The notes under the pieces are model-generated. The model ran no database searches. It was not told where the DNA came from and was given only the letters and a program-made list of their open reading frames with translations. From Kitasatospora cinereorecta (GTDB lineage: Bacteria > Actinomycetota > Actinomycetes > Streptomycetales > Streptomycetaceae), in NCBI RefSeq assembly GCF_024172095.1, contig NZ_JAMZDX010000005.1, positions 372,001 through 436,000 of the forward strand: a DNA stretch of 64,000 nucleotides, read 5' to 3'. Below are positions 50,312 through 57,924 of the stretch, in pieces (positions within the stretch are counted from its first letter, which is position 1; each line of letters begins with the position of its first letter). Position numbers and translations under genes: made by a program.

Positions 50312-51208
50312 CTACAGCCTCGCGGTCTTGGCGAGCAGCGACATCGCAGGCTCGTGCTCGTCCGGGTCCAGCGGCGCGAGCAGCAGCTCCTGGACCTCGC
50401 GCACGCCTGCGGCGGAGCGGTGGAGCAGCTCCTGACCGGCCGGCGAGAGCGAGAGCAGGTTGCGCCGCCCGTCCGAGGGGTCGCGCCGACGCAGCACCAG
50501 GCTGCGGCGGACCAGGCGGGAGACCATTTCGGCCATCGTCGCCTTGTCCAGCGAGGCCAGCTCACCGACCGTGCGCTGGTCGGCGCCCGGCTCGGTCTCC
50601 AGTGCGTCGAGCACCGCGTACTGCGGTGCGGTCAGCTCGGCGCCGACCTTCTCCGACCAGAGCTTGGTGTGCACCTGCTGCGCCACCCGGATCAGGTAGC
50701 CGATGGCCCGCTGGGCGTCCAGCGTCGGCCGGGCGTCGTTCATGACGGCCACGGCGGCAGGCTCGAGCCGGGCTATCTTCGACATCACCCGGACAATTTC
50801 CAGCTGCTCGTCCGGGCTCAGCGGCTCGAACAGCGTCCGCTGAACGCGGACCACGCCGCCAGTCGCCTCGCGAACGGCCTGCGCGCCGCTCTGCGAGAGG
50901 GCCAGCAGCTTGCGCCGGCCGTCGGCCGGATCGCGGCGCCGCAGCACGAGGCCGCGACGCACCAGGCGAGCGACCATTTCGGCCATCGTCGCCTTGTCGA
51001 GCGAAGCCCGCTCGCCGACCGTGCGCTGGTCGGCTCCGGGCTCCAGGGCCAGTACCAACAGCACCGCGAACTGCGGAGCCGTGAGCTCGGTACCGACGTA
51101 TTCGGACCACAAGCGGGTGTGAACCTGCTGGGCCACGCGGATGAGGTGCCCGGGCGACTGCTGCAGTCGGCCGGGCACGCGGGTCGTCGGGATCTCCCCC
51201 AGCACCAT
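50312..51208 (-). CDS. Single-chain tandem MarR-family regulator
   Basis: 298 residues made of two complete MarR domains (~10-150 and ~160-298), each with its own winged helix-turn-helix: LDKATMAEMVARLVRRGL with RRRDPADGRR, and LDKATMAEMVSRLVRRSL with RRRDPSDGRR. Normal MarR proteins are ~150 residues and work as dimers; this one has both protomers in one chain. A 27-bp stretch is identical in the two halves (50522-50548 and 50972-50998), with a 450-bp in-frame period. ATG 51208 has GGGACGG upstream. Confidence 0.93.
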   Translation of the reverse strand: MVLGEIPTTRVPGRLQQSPGHLIRVAQQVHTRLWSEYVGTELTAPQFAVLLVLALEPGADQRTVGERASLDKATMAEMVARLVRRGLVLRRRDPADGRRKLLALSQSGAQAVREATGGVVRVQRTLFEPLSPDEQLEIVRVMSKIARLEPAAVAVMNDARPTLDAQRAIGYLIRVAQQVHTKLWSEKVGAELTAPQYAVLDALETEPGADQRTVGELASLDKATMAEMVSRLVRRSLVLRRRDPSDGRRNLLSLSPAGQELLHRSAAGVREVQELLLAPLDPDEHEPAMSLLAKTARL

Positions 51209-51330
51209 GAAATCCGTCCCGGTGTCACGCCCGGTGTGTGTGGGACACCCGAGCGGGGCAGTAACGGCGAGTGAGCATCCCGCTATGAGGGAGGACGCGT
51301 CAGCCGTGCAGCCGGTGGCTGCTGGCGCAC

Positions 51331-51377
51331 ACTATACAAACGGTCGGCCTGTGCTGGCAGGCAGGGGCCAATAGTAG
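51331..51377. promoter_or_regulatory. AT-rich control region upstream of the tandem MarR gene
   Basis: The 407-bp gap 51209-51615 has no gene. TATAGT on the minus strand (51336-51331) is a good -10 for the MarR gene, with a long leader. Further on, CGGCAAAGTTGGCATATTTCC (split here as CGGCAAA and TATTTCCGCCG) is a loose inverted repeat that could be the MarR operator and lies upstream of the fabG-like gene. Roles are inferred. Confidence 0.35.
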
Positions 51378-51615
51378 ACGCATGTTCGGCAAAGTTGGCA
51401 TATTTCCGCCGAGTGTCGCGTCCGCGTCGAGGTGACGTTCACCCTCCCGGTCGCGCCCGTTCCTCACCCTCTGTCACCTGCGGAGCTGTCCTCTGGCCCG
51501 GAAGGCTACCCGCCGGTAGGGTGGCCGCCGCAACGCGCTGTGCACCATCCGTCGGACGGGCCGCCGGCAGCGCGCCGGCTCGCCCGTCACCCCAGTGAGA
51601 GAGACGAGTACGAGC

Positions 51616-52383
51616 ATGACCGAGCAGAGCAGCAGCACCCGGGTCGCGATCGTCACCGGTGGGGCCCGCGGCATCGGCGCCGCCACCGCGAAGCGGCTGG
51701 CCGCGGACGGGTACGCGGTCGCCGTGGTCGACCTGGAGGAGTCGGCCGGCAAGGACACCGTGGACGCGATCGTCGCGGCGGGCGGCCGGGCACTGGCCGT
51801 CGGCGCGGACGTCTCCGACGCCGAGCAGGTGCAGGCCGCGGTGGACCGGATCGCCACCGAGCTGGGCGCGCCGGTGGTCCTGGTCAACAACGCGGGCGTA
51901 CTGCGCGACAACCTGTTGTTCAAGATGTCCGAGTCGGACTGGGACACCGTGATGAACGTGCACCTCAAGGGCGCGTTCCTGATGACCCGCGCGGTGCAGA
52001 AGCACATGGTGGACGCCGGCTTCGGCCGGATCGTCAGCCTGTCCTCCTCCTCCGCCCAGGGCAACCGCGGCCAGGCCAACTACTCCGCGGCCAAGGCCGG
52101 CCTGCAGGGCTTCACCAAGACCCTGGCGATCGAGCTCGGCAAGTTCGGCATCACCGCCAACGCCGTCGCCCCCGGCTTCATCGCCACCGACATGACCGCC
52201 GCCACCGCGGCCCGGGTGGGCATGGAGTTCGAGGCGTTCAAGCAGGCCGCCGCCACCGCCATCCCGGTCAACCGGGTCGGCACCCCCGAGGACGTCGCCC
52301 ACACCATCTCCTTCTTCGCCAGCGAGGGCGCCGGCTTCGTCTCCGGTCAGGTCGTGTACGTCGCGGGCGGCCCGCTCGACTGA
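51616..52383 (+). CDS. FabG-like short-chain dehydrogenase/reductase
   Basis: 255 residues, Rossmann fold. TGGARGIG (nucleotide loop), NNAG, the catalytic Ser in SLSSSSAQG, and YSAAKAGL with Tyr and Lys. NADPH-dependent 3-oxoacyl reduction is the closest match, likely fatty-acid-type. ATG 51616 has only a weak purine-rich site; a GTG or ATG further upstream lacks one too. Possibly controlled by the divergent MarR protein. Separate from the NRPS cluster. Confidence 0.9.
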   Translation: MTEQSSSTRVAIVTGGARGIGAATAKRLAADGYAVAVVDLEESAGKDTVDAIVAAGGRALAVGADVSDAEQVQAAVDRIATELGAPVVLVNNAGVLRDNLLFKMSESDWDTVMNVHLKGAFLMTRAVQKHMVDAGFGRIVSLSSSSAQGNRGQANYSAAKAGLQGFTKTLAIELGKFGITANAVAPGFIATDMTAATAARVGMEFEAFKQAAATAIPVNRVGTPEDVAHTISFFASEGAGFVSGQVVYVAGGPLD

Positions 52384-52528
52384 ACCGCGGTCGGCGGTTC
52401 GCATCGCGCAAAGGGCACCCGGAGGTCCACACTCGATGTGCAGAGGCCTGCCGCCCCGCGCGGGCGGCGGGTCATCGGACCGGCGGGGCCGGCGCGGCCC
52501 CTCCGGTGCTCCCACCACGGAGGCGTTG

Positions 52529-52720
52529 ATGACCGAATCCCTGGACAGCGAGTCCATGCCGACCCCGGACCACCTGCTGCACACGGGTGCCGAGCACCCG
52601 GTCGACCCGGTGGACCTGGTGATGGCCTCCGGCCGCACCCCCACTCCCGAACTCATCGAGAAGGCCCGCCGCGACCTCGAAATGTACGGCGCGAAGGCCG
52701 TGGAGCGGCTGCTCCCCTGA
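52529..52720 (+). CDS. Small conserved acidic protein
   Basis: 63 residues. Starts MTESLDSESMPTPDHLL, ends ELIEKARRDLEMYGAKAVERLLP. ATG 52529 has GGAGG at ideal spacing and the frame uses third-position G/C like its neighbours, so it is probably real. I recognise no domain. The 145-bp gap upstream (52384-52528) shows no other gene. Confidence 0.65.
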   Translation: MTESLDSESMPTPDHLLHTGAEHPVDPVDLVMASGRTPTPELIEKARRDLEMYGAKAVERLLP

Positions 52721-52756
52721 CCTCGGCGTCCTCCGCCCACCGGGGGCGGCCAATTC

Positions 52757-52772
52757 CGTGACGTACGTCACG
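52757..52772. promoter_or_regulatory. 16-bp perfect palindrome, Crp-like site
   Basis: CGTGACGTACGTCACG contains GTG-N6-GTCAC, which fits the Streptomyces Crp consensus GTG-N6-GNCAC. It lies in the 227-bp gap 52721-52947 upstream of the PAP2 gene, about 176 bp before its start. The match is exact, but such short motifs also occur by chance. Confidence 0.45.
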
Positions 52773-52947
52773 CGAAACGAATTGGTCGCCCCTTTCGTGT
52801 CCGCACCACCCGTACCGCAATGGGAGAAACCGCTCGGAAACGGCGCCCGGAGGCACCGTCGGCGCACGATTCCTGACGACTGCTCCGCTATCCGGACACT
52901 CCTGACCTGCTCATTTGTGAAGGCCCTGGTCCGCATGTCACCAGCCG

Positions 52948-54045
52948 GTGACAGATCGCGCGAATCAGCCGGACGCGTCCGACCCAGCCGGTAATGTCGA
53001 CGCCGTGCCAGCCGAGACCCAATCCGCCGAGATCCGGATAACAGACCAGAAGAGAGCAGGTTCGCTCGAATCCGGTCTTCCACCGATCAGTCGGCGGCAC
53101 TCGGTCCTCTTCGTCGTCACCGGGCTGGCCTACCTCGCGGTGGTCCTCGGCATCCTCTGCGACACCGCCCTGGTCGACCTCGACTGGTGGCTCCAGCAGC
53201 TGCGCCCGTACTACCGCTGGCCCGAGCTGCAGCCGTACCTGGACATCTGGGTGGTCGCGGGCCAGCGCGGTCCCACCGCGATCGCGGCCAGCCTCTGGCT
53301 GGGCTGGCGCTCCTACCGGCTGCGCTCGGCCCGTCCGCTGCTGGTGATGGGTATGGCCCTGCTGCTGCTCAACGTCACCGTCGGCGGTGTCAAGATCGTC
53401 ACCGGTCGGCTCGGGCCGCACTACGCCCACTACGTCGGCTCACCCGAGCTGTTCTCCGGCGGCACCATCTTCCCGTCCGGGCACACCGCCAACGCGGTGG
53501 TCACCTGGGGCGTGCTGGCCTACCTCGCCGCGACCTGGCGACGGACCGGCGCGGTGCTGGCCGGGCTGACCGCCGCCTCGATCGGGCTGACCACGGTCTA
53601 CCTCGGCACGCACTGGATCTCGGACGTCTTCGCCGGCTGGGCCGCCGGCCTGCTGGTGCTGCTCGCCCTGCCGCTCGCCGAGCCCGCGCTGGCCGCGGCC
53701 GACGCCAGGCTCACCGCGATCTGGCAGCGGACCGAACCCGCCGCACGGCCGGTCCGGCTGCGCCCGGTCCCGATCAAGGTGCCCGCGCCCCGCCCGTCCT
53801 CGCCCCGCCCGTCCGTTCCCCTCCAGCCGGTTCCCGTGCAGGCCGTGCCGGTCCAGGCGATGGCCCAGCCCGTGGCGACTCAGCCGGTCCAGGCCCGCTC
53901 GACCACGCCGTCCCGCACGGTGAGGTTGAGCCGGTCCGAGCGGTACTCCATGGTGAGCAGCGCGCCGGGCTCCAGCTCCCGGACCGTCCGCCAGCCCCGG
54001 TCGGCCGCCAGCGTGCGGGCCACCTCCACGGGCAGCCCGCGGTAG
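52948..54045 (+). CDS. PAP2-family membrane phosphatase
   Basis: 365 residues with about six membrane helices. Three phosphatase motifs: KIVTGRLGP, FPSGHTANAV, and VYLGTHWISDVFAG with the catalytic His. Dephosphorylates a lipid phosphate or pyrophosphate at the outer membrane face. The last ~55 codons (from 53880) are antisense to the I78 inhibitor gene, so the tail RSTTPSRTVRLSRSER... may be a by-product of frame read-through. GTG 52948 lacks a clear ribosome-binding site. Confidence 0.88.
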   Translation: MTDRANQPDASDPAGNVDAVPAETQSAEIRITDQKRAGSLESGLPPISRRHSVLFVVTGLAYLAVVLGILCDTALVDLDWWLQQLRPYYRWPELQPYLDIWVVAGQRGPTAIAASLWLGWRSYRLRSARPLLVMGMALLLLNVTVGGVKIVTGRLGPHYAHYVGSPELFSGGTIFPSGHTANAVVTWGVLAYLAATWRRTGAVLAGLTAASIGLTTVYLGTHWISDVFAGWAAGLLVLLALPLAEPALAAADARLTAIWQRTEPAARPVRLRPVPIKVPAPRPSSPRPSVPLQPVPVQAVPVQAMAQPVATQPVQARSTTPSRTVRLSRSERYSMVSSAPGSSSRTVRQPRSAASVRATSTGSPR

Positions 54046-54065
54046 TCCGCCACCTCGTCGTCCAT
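53880..54065 (-). CDS. I78-family peptidase inhibitor
   Basis: 61 residues. Family pattern: YRGLPVEVARTLAADRGW, VRELEPGALLTMEYRSDRLNL and VRDGVVERAWTG. Inhibits serine peptidases. No signal peptide. ATG 54065 has AAGGGGGC upstream. 166 bp lie on the opposite strand of the PAP2 gene's 3' end. Confidence 0.85.
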   Translation of the reverse strand: MDDEVADYRGLPVEVARTLAADRGWRTVRELEPGALLTMEYRSDRLNLTVRDGVVERAWTG

Positions 54066-54131
54066 CGGATCGCCCCCTTGCCGCGGGTCCTACGCTGAAA
54101 GAGTAGACCCGCCACGCGGGAGGCGATCCTG

Positions 54132-54407
54132 ATGCGCCCGGCCAGAACCCCTCGCACCTGGCGCAGCGGCACCGAGCCGGCCACCGCCAGGAGCGACCTG
54201 AAGCTCCGCTTCCTGCTGTCCGTCCTGTTCACGCCCCTGTTCGCGCTGGCCACCATCGGCTTCGCGGTGTGGGCGGCCGATCCCCCTGCCTCGGGTGTGC
54301 CGGGACAGAAGACCCTGGTCGCCTTCGCCCTCGGCTGCTTCGCGCTGTCGCTGTTCGCGCTGGTCGATCTCTGGGTGGTGGTCCGCCGCCGGCGCACCGA
54401 GCGGTGA
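54132..54407 (+). CDS. DUF6343-like small membrane protein
   Basis: 91 residues with two membrane helices (LSVLFTPLFALATIGFAVWA and TLVAFALGCFALSLFALVDL) and a basic C-terminus (VVRRRRTER). ATG 54132 has GGGAGG upstream. Divergent from the inhibitor gene and convergent with the SDR gene. Function unknown. Confidence 0.75.
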   Translation: MRPARTPRTWRSGTEPATARSDLKLRFLLSVLFTPLFALATIGFAVWAADPPASGVPGQKTLVAFALGCFALSLFALVDLWVVVRRRRTER

Positions 54408-54439
54408 GTCGGACACACCGAGCGGTCGGGTGACAGCGG

Positions 54440-55177
54440 TCAGGCGACCACGCCGCCGTCGACCGCGATGCCGGCGCCGGTGATGTAGCGGCCGCCGTCC
54501 CCGACCAGGTGGGCGACGGTGTCGGCGACCTCGGCCGGATCGCCGTAGCGGCCGAGCGCGGTCAGCGCACGCTGGGCGTCGGCATCGGGCCCGTCGGCCG
54601 GGTTCATGTCGGTGTCGGTCGGACCGGGGTTCACCAGGTTGACGGTGATGCCGCGGCCGCCGGCCTCGCGGGCCAGCGCCCTGGTCAGGCCGGACAGCGC
54701 GCTCTTGCTGGCGCTGTAGAGCACCGCGCCCGGCGACGGCGACCGCTCGGCGAGGCAGCTGCCGATGGTGACGATCCGGCCGCCGGGGGCGAGGTGGGCG
54801 AGGGCCGCCTGGCAGGCGACCAGCACACCGCGCACGTTGACGTCCAGCACCTGGTCGATCTGCGGATCCGTCAGCTCCTCCAGCGGGCCGAGCGCCGCGA
54901 CGCCCGCGCTGTTGACCAGGATGTCGAGGCGGCCGAACGCGGCGACCGTCCCCGCGACGGCGGCCCGGACGGCCGCCGGGTCGGCGCTGTCGGCGGCCAC
55001 CGCCAGGGCGCGCCGGCCGAGCGCCTTCACCGCGTCCACCACCTCCGCGGCGAGTGCCGCGTTCTGTCGGTAGGTGAGCGCCACGTCGGCGCCGTCCGCG
55101 GCCAGGCGCAGCGCCACCGCCGCGCCGATTCCCCTGCTGCCGCCGGTCACCAGCGCCACCTTGCCGTCCAGTGTCAT
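54440..55177 (-). CDS. SDR-family oxidoreductase
   Basis: 245 residues. Complete classical SDR: TGGSRGIG, NSAGVAALG, the Ser in TIGSCLAERS, YSASKSAL, and NPGPTDTDMNP typical of 3-oxoacyl-type reductases. ATG 55177 has GGAAGGG upstream. A stand-alone gene. Substrate unknown. Confidence 0.92.
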   Translation of the reverse strand: MTLDGKVALVTGGSRGIGAAVALRLAADGADVALTYRQNAALAAEVVDAVKALGRRALAVAADSADPAAVRAAVAGTVAAFGRLDILVNSAGVAALGPLEELTDPQIDQVLDVNVRGVLVACQAALAHLAPGGRIVTIGSCLAERSPSPGAVLYSASKSALSGLTRALAREAGGRGITVNLVNPGPTDTDMNPADGPDADAQRALTALGRYGDPAEVADTVAHLVGDGGRYITGAGIAVDGGVVA

Positions 55178-55201
55178 GGTCGAGCCCTTCCGTCGCGTGT
55201 G

Positions 55202-55257
55202 GATCGCCGAATACCGATCGCCGAGCACCGATCGCCGAGTACCGATCGCCCCGTTCC
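55202..55257. repeat. 14-bp tandem repeat (four units)
   Basis: GATCGCCGAATACC (55202-55215), GATCGCCGAGCACC (55216-55229), GATCGCCGAGTACC (55230-55243) and a degenerate GATCGCCCCGTTCC (55244-55257), in the 202-bp gap 55178-55379 between divergent genes. The unit is too short and has no spacers, so it is not a CRISPR array. Confidence 0.9.
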
Positions 55258-55379
55258 CGTCGGGCCGGCGTTCCCGGTCCGTTCCGATCCTGCTCGGGGC
55301 GGCGCTCCGGGTCCGGCGGCATTCGGACGTGGCGTTCGGCTCTCGACGGCGCCAGCGGGGACATGACATCGTGTCGGCC

Positions 55380-55868
55380 ATGCGTCTCCGTACCCTCGCC
55401 CTCGCCGCCGTCCCCCTCACCGCGATGCTCGCGCTCACCGCGTGCTCGAGCTCGTCGACCGGCGGCTCCGCGGCCTCCCCCGCCGCCTCGACCACCGCCG
55501 GCGCGGCCACGCCCGGCCAGGACGCCGCCTCGCCGGCGGATTCGGCCGCCGCTTCCGCGCCCGCGTCCAAGGCCGCCCCGCCGGCCGACGCCGGCCTGCC
55601 GCCCAAGCCGGACGCCGCCACCACCGCGAAGCTGATCGCCGCGCTGGACGCGGTCGACAAGGACATCGTCGGCGGCAAGCCGGACCAGGCGGTCGAGAAC
55701 GCCCGCAAGCAGTGCCAGGACATCTACAACACGCCCAAGGACCGCGCCAAGCTGGTCAGCCAGATCAATCAGCGCTTCACCTCGCCGAGCCACCCGAACG
55801 GCTTCGGCCCGGACACCGCCGAGAAGATCCTGATCGCCCTGCAGACCACCATCTGCCCCCGGCAGTAG
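55380..55868 (+). CDS. Secreted lipoprotein, DUF732-like
   Basis: 162 residues. Lipobox LALTAC at ~22 followed by a Ser/Ala/Pro-rich linker (~23-75). The C-terminal ~85 residues carry two Cys (RKQCQDI and TTICPRQ) that may form a disulfide, as in DUF732 proteins. ATG 55380; GTG 55371 is an alternative. Anchored outside the cell. Function unknown. Confidence 0.8.
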   Translation: MRLRTLALAAVPLTAMLALTACSSSSTGGSAASPAASTTAGAATPGQDAASPADSAAASAPASKAAPPADAGLPPKPDAATTAKLIAALDAVDKDIVGGKPDQAVENARKQCQDIYNTPKDRAKLVSQINQRFTSPSHPNGFGPDTAEKILIALQTTICPRQ

Positions 55869-55890
55869 CGGCGGGCGGAGTGACCGCCGG

Positions 55891-56427
55891 TCAGCCGGCC
55901 AGCCGCGCGGCGACGATCCGGGCGCAGGCGGCGGGACCGGCCGCCGCGGTGTCGACCTCCAGGTCGTAGGCGACGCCGCGGTGGACGGCGACCGACTGGG
56001 CGGCGGCCATGCCGGGGGTACGGTCCCCGCGGGCCGCCTCCCGGGCGGCGGCGGTCCGGGCGTCGCAGCGGACGCCCACCCAGAGCACCGGGAGTCCGGC
56101 CAGCGCGGTGCGCCAGCGCTCCTGCGAGGCCGGGCCGCCGAGGAAGACCTCGTCGACGACGATCCTGGCGCCGGCCCGGGCCATCGCGGCGACGCCCCGG
56201 CTCCAGGCCACGTCCAGTTGCCGGAAGGTGTCGCCGACGGCGACCGCGCCGTCGGCGGCAAAGCCGATGCCGTCGCCGCCGTCGCGCAGTGCGGGCGGCA
56301 GCGCGTCGACCAGGGTGTCGGTGCCGAGCGTCAGCCAGGGCTCGGGCAGCAGCTCCTGCAGGGCCCTCGCCAGGCTCGACTTGCCCGAGCTGGAGCCGCC
56401 GTTGAGCACGATCACCTGTACGGTCAC
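55891..56427 (-). CDS. Chloramphenicol-phosphotransferase-like P-loop kinase
   Basis: 178 residues, equal in length to the Streptomyces venezuelae enzyme. P-loop NGGSSSGKSS, then an Asp in GTDTLVDALPP at the place of the catalytic residue, and IVVDEVFLGG. Could phosphorylate chloramphenicol or a natural analogue. GTG 56427 starts at the expected place; a longer GTG start at 56454 is possible. Not close to any cluster. Confidence 0.82.
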   Translation of the reverse strand: MTVQVIVLNGGSSSGKSSLARALQELLPEPWLTLGTDTLVDALPPALRDGGDGIGFAADGAVAVGDTFRQLDVAWSRGVAAMARAGARIVVDEVFLGGPASQERWRTALAGLPVLWVGVRCDARTAAAREAARGDRTPGMAAAQSVAVHRGVAYDLEVDTAAAGPAACARIVAARLAG

Positions 56428-56476
56428 CCGCGCCACTCTACGATCCGGGCCCACGAGTTCCGCCGGCGGGCGGCCC

Positions 56477-56504
56477 GGTCAGTGGTCAGTGGTCAGTGGT
56501 CAGT
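56477..56504. repeat. 7-bp tandem repeat with stops in all three frames
   Basis: GGTCAGT occurs four times in tandem (56477-56504). On the minus strand the unit ACTGACC puts TGA in each of the three frames across copies, and the aminotransferase stop lies inside it (56500-56502). Confidence 0.9.
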
Positions 56505-57924
56505 GCGAGCCGACCGCCCCCTTGACCAGGGTCTTGCCGAAGTCCCACATCAGGCCGCTGCCCTTGTGCGCCTCGTCCATGATCTCGGTGAAGGCGTCGA
56601 CGAACCGGTCGACCTCCTTCTCGGTGATGATCAGCGGCGGGATCAGCTTGATCACCTCCAGGTGGTCGCCGGAGACCTGGGTGAGGATCCGGTGGCGCTG
56701 CAGCAGCGGCACCACCACCATCTGCGCGAACAAGCCCTTGCGGGCGGCCTGGAGCGCCGTCCACCCGGTGCGCAGTTTCAGCGACTTGGGTCGGCCGAAC
56801 TCGATGCCGATCATCAGTCCGCGCCCGCGCACCTCGGCCAGCATCTCGTACCGGTCGACCAGCGCGGCCAGCCGCTCGCGGAACAGGTCGCCGACCCGGC
56901 GGGCGTTGTCCACCACCCCGTCCTGCTCCATCACATGGAGGGTGGCCAGCCCGGCAGCCATCGCCTGGGCGTTGGAGCCGAAGCTGGCGGAGTGCACCAG
57001 CACCCGGTCCATTGAGGAGTACACCTTCTCGAAGATCCAGGACTTGCCGAGGGTGGCGCCGACCGGCACGTAGCCGCCGGAGAGCGCCTTGGCCGCGCAG
57101 ACCAGGTCCGGGACCAGTCCGGGCTCGTGCTGGTAGGCGAAGAAGTCGCCGGTGCGGCCGATACCGGTCTGCACCTCGTCGCAGATCAGCAGCGCCTTGT
57201 GCTCGTGCAGCAGAGCCTGGGCCGCGCCGAGCCAGCCGTCCGGGGCGGCGTTCACGCCCTTGCCCTGGATCGGTTCGACGATCAGCGCGGCGACGTCGCC
57301 CTTCCTCAGCTCCCGTTTGAGCGCGCCGAGGTCGCCGAGCGGGATGGCGGTGTCGGGGATCAGCGGCCCGAAGCCCTTGCGGAAGCCGTCCTCGCCGTTG
57401 ACCGAGAGCGAGCCGATGGTGAGCCCGTGGAAGGCGTGGTCGCAGTAGAGGACGCGCTTCTTCCCGCTCGCGCAGCGGGCGAACTTCAGCGCGGTCTCCA
57501 CGGCCTCGGTGCCGCTGTTGCCGAAGAACACCCGCTCCAGGCCGGGGGCGTGGGAGAGCAGCCGCTCGGCGAGCAGGCCGGGCAGCGGCGGGCACTCGAA
57601 GCGGGTGAGGTCGGGCAGGTCGAGGTCCATCACCTGCTTGACCGCCTCGCGGACCACCGGGTGGTGGCGGCCGAGTCCGAAGATGCCGAATCCGGCCAGC
57701 ATGTCGAGGTACTCGTTGCCCTCGGCGTCGTAGAAGTACGGCCCCTCGGCGCGCTCGTAGTACTTGTCGAACCCGATGGTGTGCAGCATCCGGGGCAGCT
57801 GCGGGTTGAGGTACTTGGCGTGCAGCTCGTACCGTTCGGCGCCGCGCTGGGCGAGCAGCGCGGCGAGGTCGAAGGCGTCCGACATGGTGCTGGTTCGCTC
57901 CTCGGGTGCGGCGGGATCGGTCAT
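56500..57924 (-). CDS. hpnO: HpnO-like class III aminotransferase (hopanoid side chain)
   Basis: 474 residues. Class III PLP aminotransferase: FGNSGTEAVETALKFAR, HAFHGLTIGS, and CDEVQTGIGRTG with the PLP Lys in AAKALSGG. In Streptomyces the orthologue lies in the hopanoid operon and is thought to put nitrogen on the hopanoid side chain (aminobacteriohopanetriol). Start ATG 57924 overlaps the dxs stop (ATGA); ATG 57885 (13 codons later) has GAGGAG upstream and is also possible. Confidence 0.85.
   Translation of the reverse strand: MTDPAAPEERTSTMSDAFDLAALLAQRGAERYELHAKYLNPQLPRMLHTIGFDKYYERAEGPYFYDAEGNEYLDMLAGFGIFGLGRHHPVVREAVKQVMDLDLPDLTRFECPPLPGLLAERLLSHAPGLERVFFGNSGTEAVETALKFARCASGKKRVLYCDHAFHGLTIGSLSVNGEDGFRKGFGPLIPDTAIPLGDLGALKRELRKGDVAALIVEPIQGKGVNAAPDGWLGAAQALLHEHKALLICDEVQTGIGRTGDFFAYQHEPGLVPDLVCAAKALSGGYVPVGATLGKSWIFEKVYSSMDRVLVHSASFGSNAQAMAAGLATLHVMEQDGVVDNARRVGDLFRERLAALVDRYEMLAEVRGRGLMIGIEFGRPKSLKLRTGWTALQAARKGLFAQMVVVPLLQRHRILTQVSGDHLEVIKLIPPLIITEKEVDRFVDAFTEIMDEAHKGSGLMWDFGKTLVKGAVGSH

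Noticed and set aside
55891..56427. Kinase as self-resistance gene of the NRPS product.
   Set aside because: It is over 35 kb away, with many unrelated genes between.
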